A stretch of DNA of 64,000 bases from Patella vulgata (GCF_932274485.2 NC_065883.2:74793839-74857838); one strand, 5' to 3'. Positions 31,899-42,850 are shown, numbered from the stretch's first letter. A program made the numbers and translations. Notes: generated by a model from the sequence alone, not told the origin.

Positions 31899-31934
<36 letters not shown>

Positions 31935-32196
31935 GGTTTAACGTTCACTCGACACAAACTAGGTCATTTCGGGACTAACATATGGTTTAATTTTATTTCA
32001 ATAATTCGCTTGCGCGTAGGGGTCTTTAGCAGTGGGAGGAAACCGGAGGACCCGGAGAAAAACCCACGAGGTTGGACAGGCGACCCTACTCCTTGTCACG
32101 TACAACCAGGGATTCGAAACCACGCCAGTTGACTCAATGACAGGCCGTATGATACAGCACGCACGTGCTAACCATTCGGTCATCCCCCCCCCCCAG
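31899..32196 (-). mobile_element. SINE-A copy, full length, in LINE
   Basis: (GA)n of about 15 units, near-consensus body, head inverse ending in ccattcggtcatcccccc. Young-looking. Confidence 0.93.
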
Positions 32197-32300
32197 CTTA
32201 AAGAATTTAGATGTATACCCACTTTGGATAATGCATGACAGCGCATTTTTATAAAATATTTTTTTCCAGTTTTGCATGGATGGCCCGAAATTAAATGTGC

Positions 32301-32560
32301 GGACAACCATTTCAAAAAATTTCTATGACACACTGTCAAACGCTTTTTCAATGTCTATTAAAAGTAACATGGCCTGGATATCTTGTCTCTTAATTTCAAA
32401 CAGAATATCATGTGAACCTTGTACATTCTCCGACAACCTTTTTAAAAAAATTCTATGACACACTGTCAAACGCTTTTTCAATGTCTATTAAAAGTAACGT
32501 GCCCTGGATATCTTGTCTCTTAATTTCAAACAGAATATCATATGTGAACCTTGTGCATTC
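32301..32560. repeat. 130-bp tandem duplication inside the LINE
   Basis: ttctatgacacactgtcaaa at 32321 recurs at 32451; both copies run to the gtgaaccttgt.cattctc string with a few differences, including a 2-base insertion. Confidence 0.92.
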
Positions 32561-32639
32561 TCTGATGTATTTGCCATAAAGGAAACTTTTCTGGTCCACA
32601 TGAATCAAGTTGGGTAGAACGGATTTAACACGATGGGCA

Positions 32640-32737
32640 CTGCAGCACGAGTTCAACAACTTTATGGGCCAGTCTGATGCCCAGAACTACAACCATTCAG
32701 AACTAAAAGAATGTTTAGAAGATGGCCCCATTTAACT
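32640..32737 (+). pseudogene. Short coding-like fragment, unidentified
   Basis: A plus-strand frame beginning with QHEFNNFMGQSDAQNY and ending ELKECLEDGPI before TAA (32733) looks like the C-terminus of a protein. It abuts the LINE RT fragment at 32650 with no intervening sequence, which could mean a LINE-carried transduction, a retro-copied gene end, or chance. Not recognised. Confidence 0.25.
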
Positions 32738-32739
32738 CC

Positions 32740-33260
32740 CTCCACGTTCAATGATAGAAACAAATAAATTAACACACCAATAATCAATTCAACTATGAAG
32801 GGTTTTAAAATTGCATGCAGTAACATTAAAAAGTAATTAAAGTATAAATTATGTTGTTTTTTTTTAAATTATGCAAAACAGGTCAAAATAGCTATGGTTT
32901 TATTCTTCCTTTAAATGAGTTAATATCATAACTCTACAATCCTACAGATTCAATACTAGTACAAATGTCCAATAAGAAAAACATTACTACCGTTGTTACG
33001 ATATTTAAAAAAATCTCGATGGTCCATTTTGTAATTAAATGCCAATCGTTTTTAAATCGGTAGAAAATCAAAGGCACCCGATGACCTAGAGAGTTGATTA
33101 TGATCTTGTCATGTTAATACACGTCTAATTCATAATTTATATAACATTTAAAGCCTAAAGATAGATCTGCAATAATTTAGAGAACGTGATATCTAGTCCA
33201 AATTGAGATTAGTTTTAGCCCTTACACTGTTTATTCAATAAATATTTACATTAGATAGCG
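32740..33260. other. Spacer with a MITE fragment
   Basis: 33090-33185 is the end of a TTAA-type MITE in minus orientation (gagttgattatgatcttgtc to gatctgcaata). The rest is AT-rich and unassigned. Confidence 0.5.
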
Positions 33261-33262
33261 AC

Positions 33263-33272
33263 ACGAGAGAGA

Positions 33273-33305
<33 letters not shown>

Positions 33306-33565
33306 GGGGGGGGGGTAACGTCCACTCGACACAAACTATTTCATTTCGACACCAAAATATGGTTCAATTTTATTTCAATAATTCGATTGCGCGTAGGTGT
33401 CTAGCAATGGGGGGACATCCGCGGACCCGGAGAAAACCCACGAGGTTAGACAGGCGACCCTACTGCTTGTCACGTACAACCGTACAACACGCCAGTTGAC
33501 TCAATGACAGACCTTATAATGCAACGCGCACGCGCTAAAAATTCGGCCATTCACCCCACCCCCTC
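33263..33565 (-). mobile_element. SINE-A copy at the left edge of the gene B block
   Basis: GA tracts with a GATA interruption, body, and head inverse ending gccattcaccccacccc. Orthologous in position to the copy before gene A. Confidence 0.88.
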
Positions 33566-33764
33566 CGCTTTGATCAATTAAAGCTCTTTGTTATTGCTAC
33601 TTATAGATAGCAGATATATATATTTTTTTCGTTTATAATGATTACTTTTCTTTAATACGTTTCCTTTATTTTTTTTCTTTAGAATATTAACCCCAGTTCT
33701 TCCCAGTACATTTATATCATCTTAATTTCAAACCACTGACATTCCTTCGTTTCGTTTTATATCT

Positions 33765-33852
33765 AGCGACTAAATTTATACGTGCGGTGCATTGTGTTTT
33801 GATAACCGAGACTTAACAGAAAACCCCTGGCGAGTGTAAACAAGCTTTTGAG
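33765..33852 (+). promoter_or_regulatory. Probable 5' noncoding exon and promoter region of gene B
   Basis: Equivalent of the gene A leader. It ends at the donor GAG|GTAAGGT (GT at 33853). The intron that follows, up to the acceptor at 35600, contains a roughly 1.2-kb insertion not present in gene A. Sequence conservation with A starts near 33570, just after a SINE-A copy that both loci share. Confidence 0.45.
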
Positions 33853-34369
33853 GTAAGGTATTTTGCTGTATTTACAAATTTAAAATCTGTATTTAAACTC
33901 AACGAAGAGTTGAGGTTCAAGCCTGTTGTTACGGGAGCAAGTAGTTTTATTTCATATTCTCGAATATGCTCTAGATATTAAACAGAATCAGAGGCATTTT
34001 TTTTAAAATTTTGATTTCTACTCGGTGGTGAAATAGTCAAGGAATCGAAGGAATATGCAACAACGAAGAGGTGTTTGTTTATTTTAACCATAACATTGAA
34101 TGCTGAAACAAGTTTATGTTTTATGGAGTGTATTAATTCACGTGTGTGGATTTAAATGCTGAACCTTTCCAGTCGATAAACGAGTGTTACAGCTCTGTGA
34201 AATATTACGCAGACCATAACTCGCTAGTTGATCGAGGTTATAATAACCTTTAGCGAAGACAAATTTGGGTTCAGAAAAGTGGCGGAAACGAATAACTGAT
34301 GTGCTTAATATTTTTTTAATTGCATTACATTTGTTTAAATGTGGTATAAATTAGATAGATATTTATTGT

Positions 34370-35480
34370 CCACCAGGGGACTATTAAAATAGGGTACGTC
34401 CGTCTGTCGGCCCGCCCGTCCGTCTATCTGTCTGTCCGTCACACGTTTTGGGACACAACAACTCTCCTGCTAATTGAGCTAGAATGTTCAAATTTGGTGT
34501 AGGTGTTCATTAGGTCGATGCCTTGATGGAGTCCGAAGATGAGCATTTTCTGCTTAGGGTAAGCAGAGATAAGCATTTTGATTGGTTGATGCTTTGGGAC
34601 ACGATAACTTTAGTTCTAATTAAGTGAGAGTGGTGAAACTTGGTGTATAGTTTCATTACATCAATACCTTGACTAAGTTCGATAATGAACATTTTCATCT
34701 CAGGGTAAGCATAAGCGATAATCAATTTAATTGGTCGAGACTTTGGGACACAACAACTCTCTTTCTAATTGAGCTAAAATGTTCAAACTTGGTGTAGGTG
34801 TTTATTAGGTCGATGCCTTGATGGAGTTCGAAGATGAACATTTTCTGCTTAGGGTAAGCAGATATAAGCAATTTGATTAGTTGATGCTTTGGAACACGAT
34901 AGCTGTAGTTCTAATTAAATGAGAGTGATGAAACGTTGTGTGTAGTTTCATTGCATCAATACCTTGCCTAAGTTCGATAATGAACATTTTCTGCTCAGAG
35001 TGAGCAGAGCGATAAGCAATTTGGTTGGTCGAGACTTTGGGACACAATAACTCCCCTTCTAATTGAGGCGGAATGTTCAAACTTGGTGTAGGCGTTCATT
35101 AGGTGAACGCCTTGGCAGAGATCGACAAAGAACATTGTCTGCTTACGGTAAGCAGAGATAAGCAATTTGGTTGTTTGATGCTTTTGGGCACAATAACTTT
35201 GGTTATAATTAAGCTATGAAACTCCGAGTATAGATTCATTATATCATTACCTTGACTAAGTTTGATGGGAATTTTCTGGTTAGGCTAAGGAGCTATAAGC
35301 AATTTGATTGGTCAAGACTTTTGCACATAACAAATCTGCTTTTAATTGAGGTAGAATGTTTAAACTTGATGTATATGTTCATTAGGTGAATTAACATTTC
35401 CCGCTGAAGCTGGGCAGAGCCAAGCAATTTTTTTGACTTTGATTCTATCTGATAGAGAGTGATGAAACATAGTGTATAGT
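34370..35480 (+). repeat. Dimeric ~294-bp tandem array inserted in the 5' UTR intron of gene B
   Basis: About 3.3 units, each made of two diverged halves of about 147 bases; landmarks are ctttgggacacaacaactct and tgatgctttgggacacgata, recurring near 34446, 34739 and 35033. The insert begins with a (CCGT)-rich stretch (34400-34440) like the one at 25385-25435 after gene A. Gene A has only the empty site (around 20843). Confidence 0.8.
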
Positions 35481-35607
35481 TTCATTGCTTGATACTTTTG
35501 AAAAGGATAAACCTGCAATTAAAAAATGTGTCATCTATTTATTTTGGGATTTCGGCGGAGGACATCAGCCTCACTGTTGGCTTTTTTTTTTAAATTTTAG
35601 GTGTAAA

Positions 35608-38600
35608 ATGGATAACGAAGATATTATAATGGATGATGGTAAGTACTTATTTTCCTTTCTTAGTAAATACTAGTAAATTAATAAGGAGAACGTAGGGCGT
35701 TAAACCCCATTTCATTTCATTTATATATTTTGTTTGTAAATGAAATGAAATGAAATGGGGTTTAACGTCCTACTGTTCTGCTCCTATACTGGGCTAATGA
35801 AGATGGGCATACGCCATACAGTGTGCTATGAGGGAAATTTTGCCCGGACAGCGGCACTATCGCCTACTCTTATAGTTACATACAAACAATACATACATAC
35901 ATACATGTAAACACTATAATTACATACAAACAATATACACATGGCAAGTAAATACAAACAAAATACTCGCTAGCCTAGAGGTCGGGTGTTCGATGTCTGC
36001 ATTGGGCGCCGAGAAAGTTCATCCCGATTTTTCGACGTGGTTTTCCCTTGCCAGTGGTGCAGAACGGAGGGCCTGACAAGGACAGCTGTCTAGTCCTTCG
36101 GATGAGACGAAAAACCGAGTTCCCGTGTACAAATGGACGTGCACGTAAAATATCCCTTGACAGTTGGAATTCGATATAAGAGTAGGCCGTAGTGCCGCTG
36201 TCCGGGCAAAATTTCCCTCATAGCACACCGTATGGCGTATGCCCGTCTTCATTAGCCCAGTTCGGAGCAAAATAGTAGGACGATAAACCCCATTTCATCT
36301 CATAGATAATCAGTTCGAGTGCTCAATAATTTTGAAGAAGATAAATATGCAATTACATAATTGGTGTAATCTATTTATTTTCGGACTTCAGTCTCACTGT
36401 TGGGAGTGTTGTTGTAATTTTGAGACATCAATATTAAAATTCTGGTTATCTATTGCCATAACCCCGGTCTGCCGCGGTTTCTTCATTGTGTTTGATATTC
36501 CTGAGAAGGAAATCCTATTTAATTTTAATCAACGATTTCCAATAATTAAATGCAGATATAATATAATTGATGACTATGAAAAAAATTTAATGACGCCAAA
36601 TCGTTTATGTTATCATCCGATTGCGACAACCTTTATTGACTGAACGGACGAATTAACTGCTGTAACAAGACAAGAATCTCATTACAGTACAGATCATATT
36701 TGATGTAAACAGTTTTTATTTCGAAATATTGTACAATGTAGGGGGGTTGGATGGCTGAATGGTTAGCGTGCGCGCGCTGTATCATAAAGTCTGTCATTGA
36801 GTCGACTGGCGTGGTTTCGAATCCCCGGTTGTACGTGACAAGGAGTAGGGTCGCCTGTCCAACCTCGTGGGTTTTCTCCGGGTCCTCCGGTTTCCTCCCA
36901 CTGCTAAAGACCCCTGCGCGCAAGCGAATTGTTGAAATAAAGTTAAACCATATGTTAGTCCCGAAATGACCTAGTTTGTGTCGAGTGGACGTTAAACCCC
37001 ATTTCTCTCTCTCTCTCTCTTGTACAATGTAAAGTCATAAAGAATAGGATACGGAAATAAGCCAAGCTGGCTTATATTAATTTGATTAGAATACAGATCG
37101 TATTTCATTTCGTTTTTTATATAGTTTAAAATTTCGTTTGACTTGTCTTGACTACACTAGGCTCTGAAAGAGTTGTTATATAATCCGCGTTCTGGTTGAA
37201 GTGAAGGATTAGCCATAATATGGTCTGTTGCAGCGAGTTTTTGGTGTGCGATGCACGGAACTGTGGGTATCCTAATTGAAACATCAACTCTGATTGGTTA
37301 ATGAAATGTCTGACGTCATAGGTCTAAAGCCGCTCCTGCGGCTCCTGACGCGACCTCCCACTACAACTGGTAAGATCTTCATGATGTGTAGGCCATTGAA
37401 AGTATAAAAAACGAAACGAAATACAGATGTGTATTTTAATCTGATTGACTTATATTAATTTGCTTCCATATTTTCAACTATGTCAGACAGTTTTGATCAG
37501 TACTGCGATACCGCTTTGCGTTTTATTGTATGCTCTAATTTCATGTTTCAGGCGATCCTGACCTTGAGACTAGAAGAAAGCTGATAGAATTATATAAAGT
37601 TATAGTTAATCAACCAGATAATCAACTAGAGATTTTAAATAAACACAGAGATATACTTGATATACCTATAACAGTTGGTAAGTCTATAACATAGAGATAT
37701 ACTTGATATACCTATAACAGTTGGTAAGTCTATAACATAGAGATATACTTGATATACCTATAACATAGAGATATATTTGATAAACCTATAACATAGAGAT
37801 ATACTTGATAAACCTATAACATAGAGATATACTTGATATACCTATAACATAGAGATATACTTGATATACCTATAACAATTGGTAAGTCTATATAACATAG
37901 AGATATACTTGATAAACCTATAACATAGAAATATACTTGATATACCTATAACATAGAGATATACTTGATATACCTATAACAGTTGGTAAGTCCATATAAC
38001 ATAGAGATATACTTGATATACCTATAACATAGAGATATACTTGATATACCTATAACATAGAGATATACTTGATAAACCTATAACATAGAGATATACTTGA
38101 TAAACCTATAACATAGAGATATACTTGATATACCTAGAACAGTTGGTAAGTCTATATAACATAGAGATATACTTGATAAACCTATAACATAGAGATATAC
38201 TTGATATACCTATAACATAGAGATATACTTGATATACCTATAACAGTTGGTAAGTCCATATAACATAGAGATATACTTGATATACCTATAACATAGAGAT
38301 ATACTTGATATACCTATAACATAGAGATATACTTGATAAACCCATAACATAGAGATATACTTGATAAACCTATAACATAGAGATATACTTGATATACCTA
38401 GAACAGTTGGTAAGTCTATATAACATAGAGATATACTTGATATACCTATAACAGTTGGTAAGTCTATATAACATAGAGATATACTTGATATACCTAGAAC
38501 AGTTGGTAAGTCTATATAACATAGAGATATACTTGATATACCTAGAACAGTTGGTAAGTCTATATAACATAGAGATATACTTGATATACCTATAACAGTT

Positions 38601-41600
38601 GGTAAGTCTATATAACACAGAGATATACTTGATATACCTATAACAGTTGGTAAGTCTATAATATAGAGATATACTTGATATACCTATAACATAGAGATAT
38701 ACTTGTCTGTCATAATGTCTGTCATTGAGCCAAGTAGCGTGGTTTTGTTCCCCCACATGTACGTGACAAGGAGTTAAGTGTTGCCTGTCAAACCTCTTGG
38801 GTAAGCACAGTCAAAGGGATATCGGGCGGGGGGAGGGAGGCGAATCGTTAACGCGTGCGCGTTGGGGTCATAACGTTTGTCTTTGAGTCAAATGGCGTGG
38901 TGTTGATTCCCCACTTGTACGTGATAAGGACTTTGGTCGCCTGTCCAACCTCATGAGATTTCTTTGGGTCTTCCGGTTTCCCCCCACTGCTAAAGACCCT
39001 TACGCGCAAGCATAAGATTGAATTCAAGGGTATTTTATTTTAATAATTAGTCGGAATACGCCATGCAATGCTCGATTTGAATACACATGGTGGTCCATGT
39101 AATTAAATAGATGGATCTGTCGTTACCGTAATATACGTCATATCTGGAAAGTGGCAATTATTAGAGACTGGAAGGGCAATAGATGAATTTTCAAAGTTTG
39201 CTTTGAACCGTTTTCATTCCCAAATATTTCAAAAACAAAACCTTAAAGATACATTATGGGAGATTAGATAAAGAGCTGACAGTTCTCATTATATTAGTTA
39301 AAAACAAGATGATGTAAAAGTAATTTGCTGAAAATTTCAATCAAATTGATTCACTCTGAACCGAGAATTTAGCGATTGAATTTTGGGCCTAGCCTCGATC
39401 ATCATTACTGAGTCGATAAGATAAAAAACATAGTCTCAATTATCCATTTCTTGATTTAATTATCAATGAGCGTTTTATCCAGTAAATATCGCAGGCTAGC
39501 GATGACATCGAGAGTTGATTATGGTCTGGATAAGTTGATTATTGTATAATTAATAATTTAGATAACATTTCAGGCCTAAAGAAAGACCTGCAATTGACAG
39601 ATTTAGCTCTTGGATAATGTATGTTTACGGCCGATCCTTTTGGTGTTGGCTGAACAGTTCCTTTAGATTTATATTATTTTTAATTTATTTTATAACAGAA
39701 TGTAGATGGCGATGCATGTGTATAACCCTATTTGAAATGCATCCGGGTCACAACCATGATATGGAGACAGACCGCTACAAAATGGTATATTCCTGGATGG
39801 AAACAGGTCTCTGCAGATGTCATTCCAATGGTCAACATTTCGAAAAGAAGAAATGCCAGAAAAAATTAATTCATGTCGCTGCAGTGGTACGAAACATCCC
39901 AGTTGTAGAGTATTGGGTACATTGCGGTCTATCTTTAAATGAAGCAACAACGGTGTCTTGTTACACGCCTTTATTCTTGTCTGTGGTGATTAACGGTACA
40001 GAACTTCTAAAATATATGATACAAAATGGCGCCGATATTAACGTTACCTCGCGGTATGAACGTAACACGCCATTGATGGAAGCCATTTTAACGAGAAAGA
40101 AAGAAATCGTCCAGATATTGTTGGATAATCCCAAACTTGACGTCAACGCTATCAACTTTCGAAAAGAAACGGTCCTAACCATTGCTGTAAGGGTGAGACG
40201 AAAAGAATTGCTTCCCTTGCTAATAGCACGAGGAGCTGATCCTAATCACGTGGACTGCACCGGATTCACTCCACTGATTCACGCAGTGCTGGAAGAAGAT
40301 GATAAATTATTAAGGCAGTTGCTAGAACTTGGTGCTGATATTAATAAAACTGACAATAGAGGGGAAACACCGCTACATTTTGCTGTACATAATGGTAAGT
40401 TCAAAACAGCATGACTGTATGTTCTATTATTAGCATCTTGACCTTTCTCTAGGGTAACTAGCTACCATTGGTAACGGTAGAGGTCTTACTAGAGTCCATA
40501 ACAACATGTCTTTTTCTACCATTGGTAACGGTAGAGGTCTTACTAGAGTCCATGACAACATGTCTTTTTCTACCATTGGTAACGGTAGAGGTCTTACTAG
40601 AGTCCATGACAACATGTCTTTTTCTACCATTGGTAACGGTAGAGGTCTTACTAGAGTCCATCACAACATGTCTTTTTCTACCATTGGTAACGGTAGAGGT
40701 CTTACTAGAGTCCATAACAACATGTCTTTTTCTACCATTGGTAACGGTAGAGGTCTTACTAGAGTCCATGACAACATGTCTTTTTCTACCATTGGTAACG
40801 GTAGAGGTCTTACTAGAGTCCATGACAACATGTCTTTTTCTACCATTGGTAACGGTAGAGGTCTTACTAGAGTCCATGACAACATGTCTTTTTCTACCAT
40901 TGGTAACGGTAGAGGTCTTACTAGAGTCCATAACAACATGTCTTTTTCTACCATTGGTAACGTTAGAGGTCTTACTAGAGTCCATAACAACATGTCTTTT
41001 TCTACCATTCGTAACGTTAGAGGTCTTACTAGAGTCCATAACAACATGTCTTTTTCTACCATTGGTAACGGTAGAGGTCTTACTAGAGTCCATAACAACA
41101 TGTCTTTTTCTACCATTGGTAACGGTAGAGGTCTTACTAGAGTCCATAACAACATGTCTTTTTCTACCATTGGTAACGTTAGAGGTCTTATTAGAGTCCA
41201 TGATAACATGTCTTTATCTACCATTGGTAGGGGGAGATGGCCGAATGGTTAGCACGTGCGCGCTCTATCATAAGGACTGTCATTGAGTCAACTGGCGTGG
41301 TTTCGATTTCCCGGTTGTACGTGACAACCTCGTGGGTTTTCTCCGGGCCCTCCGATTCGCTCCCACTGCTAAAGACCCCTACGCGCAAGCGAATGTGGGT
41401 CACCTGGCGTGGTTTCGATTTTCCGATTGTACGTGACAAGGAGTAAGTCGCCTGTCTAAAGTTAATATCCGATTGACTTTAAATTTATACACAGTGTTTG
41501 AGGTCATAAGACGAAGAATCCTATTGATTTCCAATTATTACTACCAAAGTTATGGCCTTTGATCACTTTAAAGAATCTTGTGACGTTAAAGTTATCATCC

Positions 41601-42850
41601 GTCTTGAGACGAAGAATTATATTGATTTTCAATGAATTTTTATGACTTGAACAGCTAAATCCATGATGTTAAAAGTTTCGTATACTAAACGTTAGCATGG
41701 GGCAGAACTTTATAAAATCTAAACAAATTTTAATGGTTTTCTGATAATTACTGAATAAGTTGTTACTCTTAATCTGATTTTAATGTATTATAAATGTTTC
41801 ATTACCGACAAAAGTAAAAATATGCGACAACTCTTGTTGACTGCCCGGACGATTTAGCTGCTGTGGGCGTATGTTTCGGTGCCTGGCAACCTATCTTTAT
41901 TTTATATGTTTATTTTTCTATTTGCAGAAGTGTCCCATATTGTGTCAATTTTGCTGGAAAACGGTGCTAACCCTAACGTAGCCGCTGGGGATAGTTATAC
42001 TCCGTTACTAATAGCAACATACAGCGGATCAGACGACATGCGCGATGTATTAGAGCTGCTGCTAGAGAATGGTGCTGATGTCAACCTTGCTAATGAACAG
42101 GGTTATGCAGCCATACATATCGCTGCATGGAACGGATATCTACCGTCTGTCAATTTACTGTTGGAACATGGTTCCCCTCCCGATGTGCGTACGATAGACA
42201 AGAACACGCCCCTGACCCTGGCAGCTCATGGAAAACACCCTGACATCATCGATCGTCTGCTGCCGTTAAACTGTGACCTAAATAACAAGGATAAAGATTT
42301 GGACACGGCTCTCCATTACGCCGCCTTGAATGACGACTGTAGCACTGTAAGACGTTTAATACGTCACGGTGCTGACCCGGATGTGCAGAATCGCGTGTGT
42401 ACCACGCCATTGTGGAACGCCGTTCACGCGGGATCGCTTGAAATAGTAAAAATTCTCTTGAAACGTAATGTTACTTTAGAAGTTGCTTCTGTTGGAATTG
42501 ATCAACATGCCCAAGCTGAAGAAGTCGTGTTCTTGTATTCAGAGCCGAAAACTCCAATGCATATGATCGGTGAGAAATGTTTGATTGAGTTGGGGAGGAT
42601 GCTTATTGAATCAGGATACAATATGGCGAAGGAAAGCTGGCTGTTAGATTCAGATGTTATACCAAAAGAACTGGAATCCAACGAAGCCTTCCGGCAGTAT
42701 CTGATTGAAGCCTACAATACACCCCAGTCTTTGTTACTCCAGAGTAGAAATTTCTTCAGAAAATTGTTCGGTAAACACGTGACCGTAAAAACTGAAGTCC
42801 TAAATATTCCTGTTCCTCTTAAATCCTACATAACACTGAAATACTTGTGA
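35608..42850 (+). CDS. Gene B: tandem paralogue of gene A, ankyrin-SOCS-box-like protein
   Basis: Four coding exons: 35608-35638, 37552-37677, 39699-40394, 41928-42850 (TGA at 42848), 591 residues, same phases and almost the same exon lengths as gene A (31, 126, 696 and 923 against 31, 126, 702 and 914). Most residues match gene A by eye; the clear length differences are two residues fewer before the sixth ankyrin repeat (NRGET against KRTRGKS) and an insertion around HAQAEE after the eleventh. The C-terminal 40 residues (552-591) again look like a SOCS box with Ser in place of the conserved Cys. Exon frames are intact, so both copies appear under selection. Introns are much longer than in A because of SINEs, MITEs and two minisatellites (37678-38710 and 40465-41228). 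A possible polyadenylation signal ATTAAA lies at 42916. Confidence 0.92.
35688..35876. mobile_element. Two SINE-B pieces tail to tail, intron 1 of gene B
   Basis: A plus-strand tail fragment (35688-35721) is followed by a minus-strand 3' half (35741-35876). Just after them is a tacatacaaacaa-type microsatellite (35877-35960). Confidence 0.85.
35969..36302 (+). mobile_element. SINE-B copy, most of head present, intron 1 of gene B
   Basis: Starts cgctagcctagaggtcgggt, B box gtgttcgatgtct, complete body, tail catttcatct. Absent from gene A. Confidence 0.9.
36310..36720. other. Intron 1 of gene B, dispersed repeat fragment
   Basis: 36320-36410 resembles 35490-35580 (gcaatta..., ctatttattttcggacttc, cagtctcactgttggg). 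The frame here (36332-36643) has no recognisable domain. Confidence 0.4.
36741..37019 (+). mobile_element. SINE-A, complete, with 12-bp target duplication
   Basis: Reference copy of the family. A box TGGCTGAATGGT (36752-36763), B box GGTTTCGAATCCCC (36813-36826), central domain with gggttttctccgggtcctcc, 3' part cgagtggacgttaaacccc, then (CT)n. Perfect duplication ttgtacaatgta at 36729-36740 and 37020-37031, as expected for LINE-driven insertion. Intron 1 of gene B, absent from A. Confidence 0.96.
37078..37447. mobile_element. MULE-like MITE, full length, intron 1 of gene B
   Basis: Ends aatttgattagaatacagat and tgtattttaatctgattg; cttatat(t) occurs on both sides as a likely target duplication. 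370 bases, no coding capacity; ends about 100 bases before exon 2. Confidence 0.85.
37678..38710 (+). repeat. Exon-end/splice-donor tandem repeat, gene B (12 donors)
   Basis: Built from a 28-base short unit (ends gatatacct) and a 48-base long unit that adds ataacagttggtaagtctat. Donor GTs fall at 37678 (the real one), 37724, 37882, 37986, 38146, 38250, 38410, 38458, 38506, 38554, 38602 and 38650. Spacings are 46, 158, 104, 160, 104, 160 and then five of 48. This shows a higher-order 264-base pattern followed by a homogeneous run of long units. One copy has caattg instead of cagttg. The open frame on the minus strand here is an artefact of the repeat. Confidence 0.92.
38703..38803 (+). mobile_element. 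SINE-A fragment at the end of the donor array
   Basis: tctgtcataatgtctgtcat to caaacctcttgggtaagc; joins the array without a boundary sequence. Confidence 0.75.
38826..39018 (+). mobile_element. SINE-A copy, diverged, intron 2 of gene B
   Basis: Head ggaggcgaatcgttaacgcg, B-box region gtgttgattcccc, central domain, lacks the last third. Confidence 0.82.
39243..39627 (-). mobile_element. TTAA-type MITE, full length, intron 2 of gene B
   Basis: Begins TTAAAGATACATTATGGG and ends GGATAATGTATGTTTA; about 385 bases, 70 bases before exon 3. Not in gene A. Confidence 0.85.
40465..41228 (+). repeat. 54-bp minisatellite, about 14 units, intron 3 of gene B
   Basis: Unit contains taccattggtaacggtagag and cttactagagtccataac, period 54. 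Units are nearly identical (main variants: ataac/atgac/atcac and cggt/cgtt). It begins about 70 bases after the exon 3 donor and ends at a SINE-A copy. Because 54 is divisible by three and the unit lacks stops in several frames, long frames open on both strands; none has a start context or conservation supporting a protein. Absent from gene A. Confidence 0.95.
41229..41460 (+). mobile_element. SINE-A copy plus a second partial copy, intron 3 of gene B
   Basis: Head gatggccgaatggttagcac and B box gtttcgatttccc, internal deletion after gtacgtgacaa, stop at cgcaagcgaatg; then 41399-41460 repeats cacctggcgtggtttcgatt to agtcgcctgtc. Confidence 0.88.
41465..41925. repeat. Dispersed repeat in intron 3 of gene B
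   Basis: Shares accaaagttatggcctttg, cactttaaagaatc and gttatcatccgtctt-type strings with the repeat after gene A (25880-26240). Confidence 0.55.

Larger units (their letters stand above)
29320..32660 (-). mobile_element. Degraded LINE, L1/Tx1-like, with nested SINEs
   Basis: Read on the minus strand, fragments of one non-LTR retrotransposon occur in the right order. At 32660-32450 lies a reverse transcriptase start (DQKSFLYGKY, then LLLIDIEKAFDSVS). At 31160-30960 there is the post-RT segment with SIEDRGLNFTDINI and TSWIRI. At 30640-30200 follow NWFKRK-type and LPKKW-type motifs. At 29940-29320 is the C-terminal tail with CSKYYIFRSSITKN. Frames are broken by many stops and shifts. Six SINE copies interrupt it (29946, 30661, 31178, 31509, 31899, and 29037 at its end), so it is older than they are. 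A 130-bp piece of the RT is tandemly duplicated (32301-32560). Assignment to L1/Tx1 is by motif style only. Confidence 0.75.

Noticed and set aside
36741-36830. tRNA-like sequences with A and B boxes
   Set aside because: They are SINE heads: no proper cloverleaf, repeated dozens of times, each followed by a SINE body.
38370-38756. 128-codon minus-strand frame with repeated RLTNCYRYIKYISM
   Set aside because: Antisense of the exon 2/donor tandem array; ends in a SINE fragment.
40458-41286. Four overlapping long frames (187-272 codons) on both strands
   Set aside because: They are products of a 54-base stop-poor minisatellite inside intron 3 of gene B; period divisible by three keeps frames open. 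No splice or start support.
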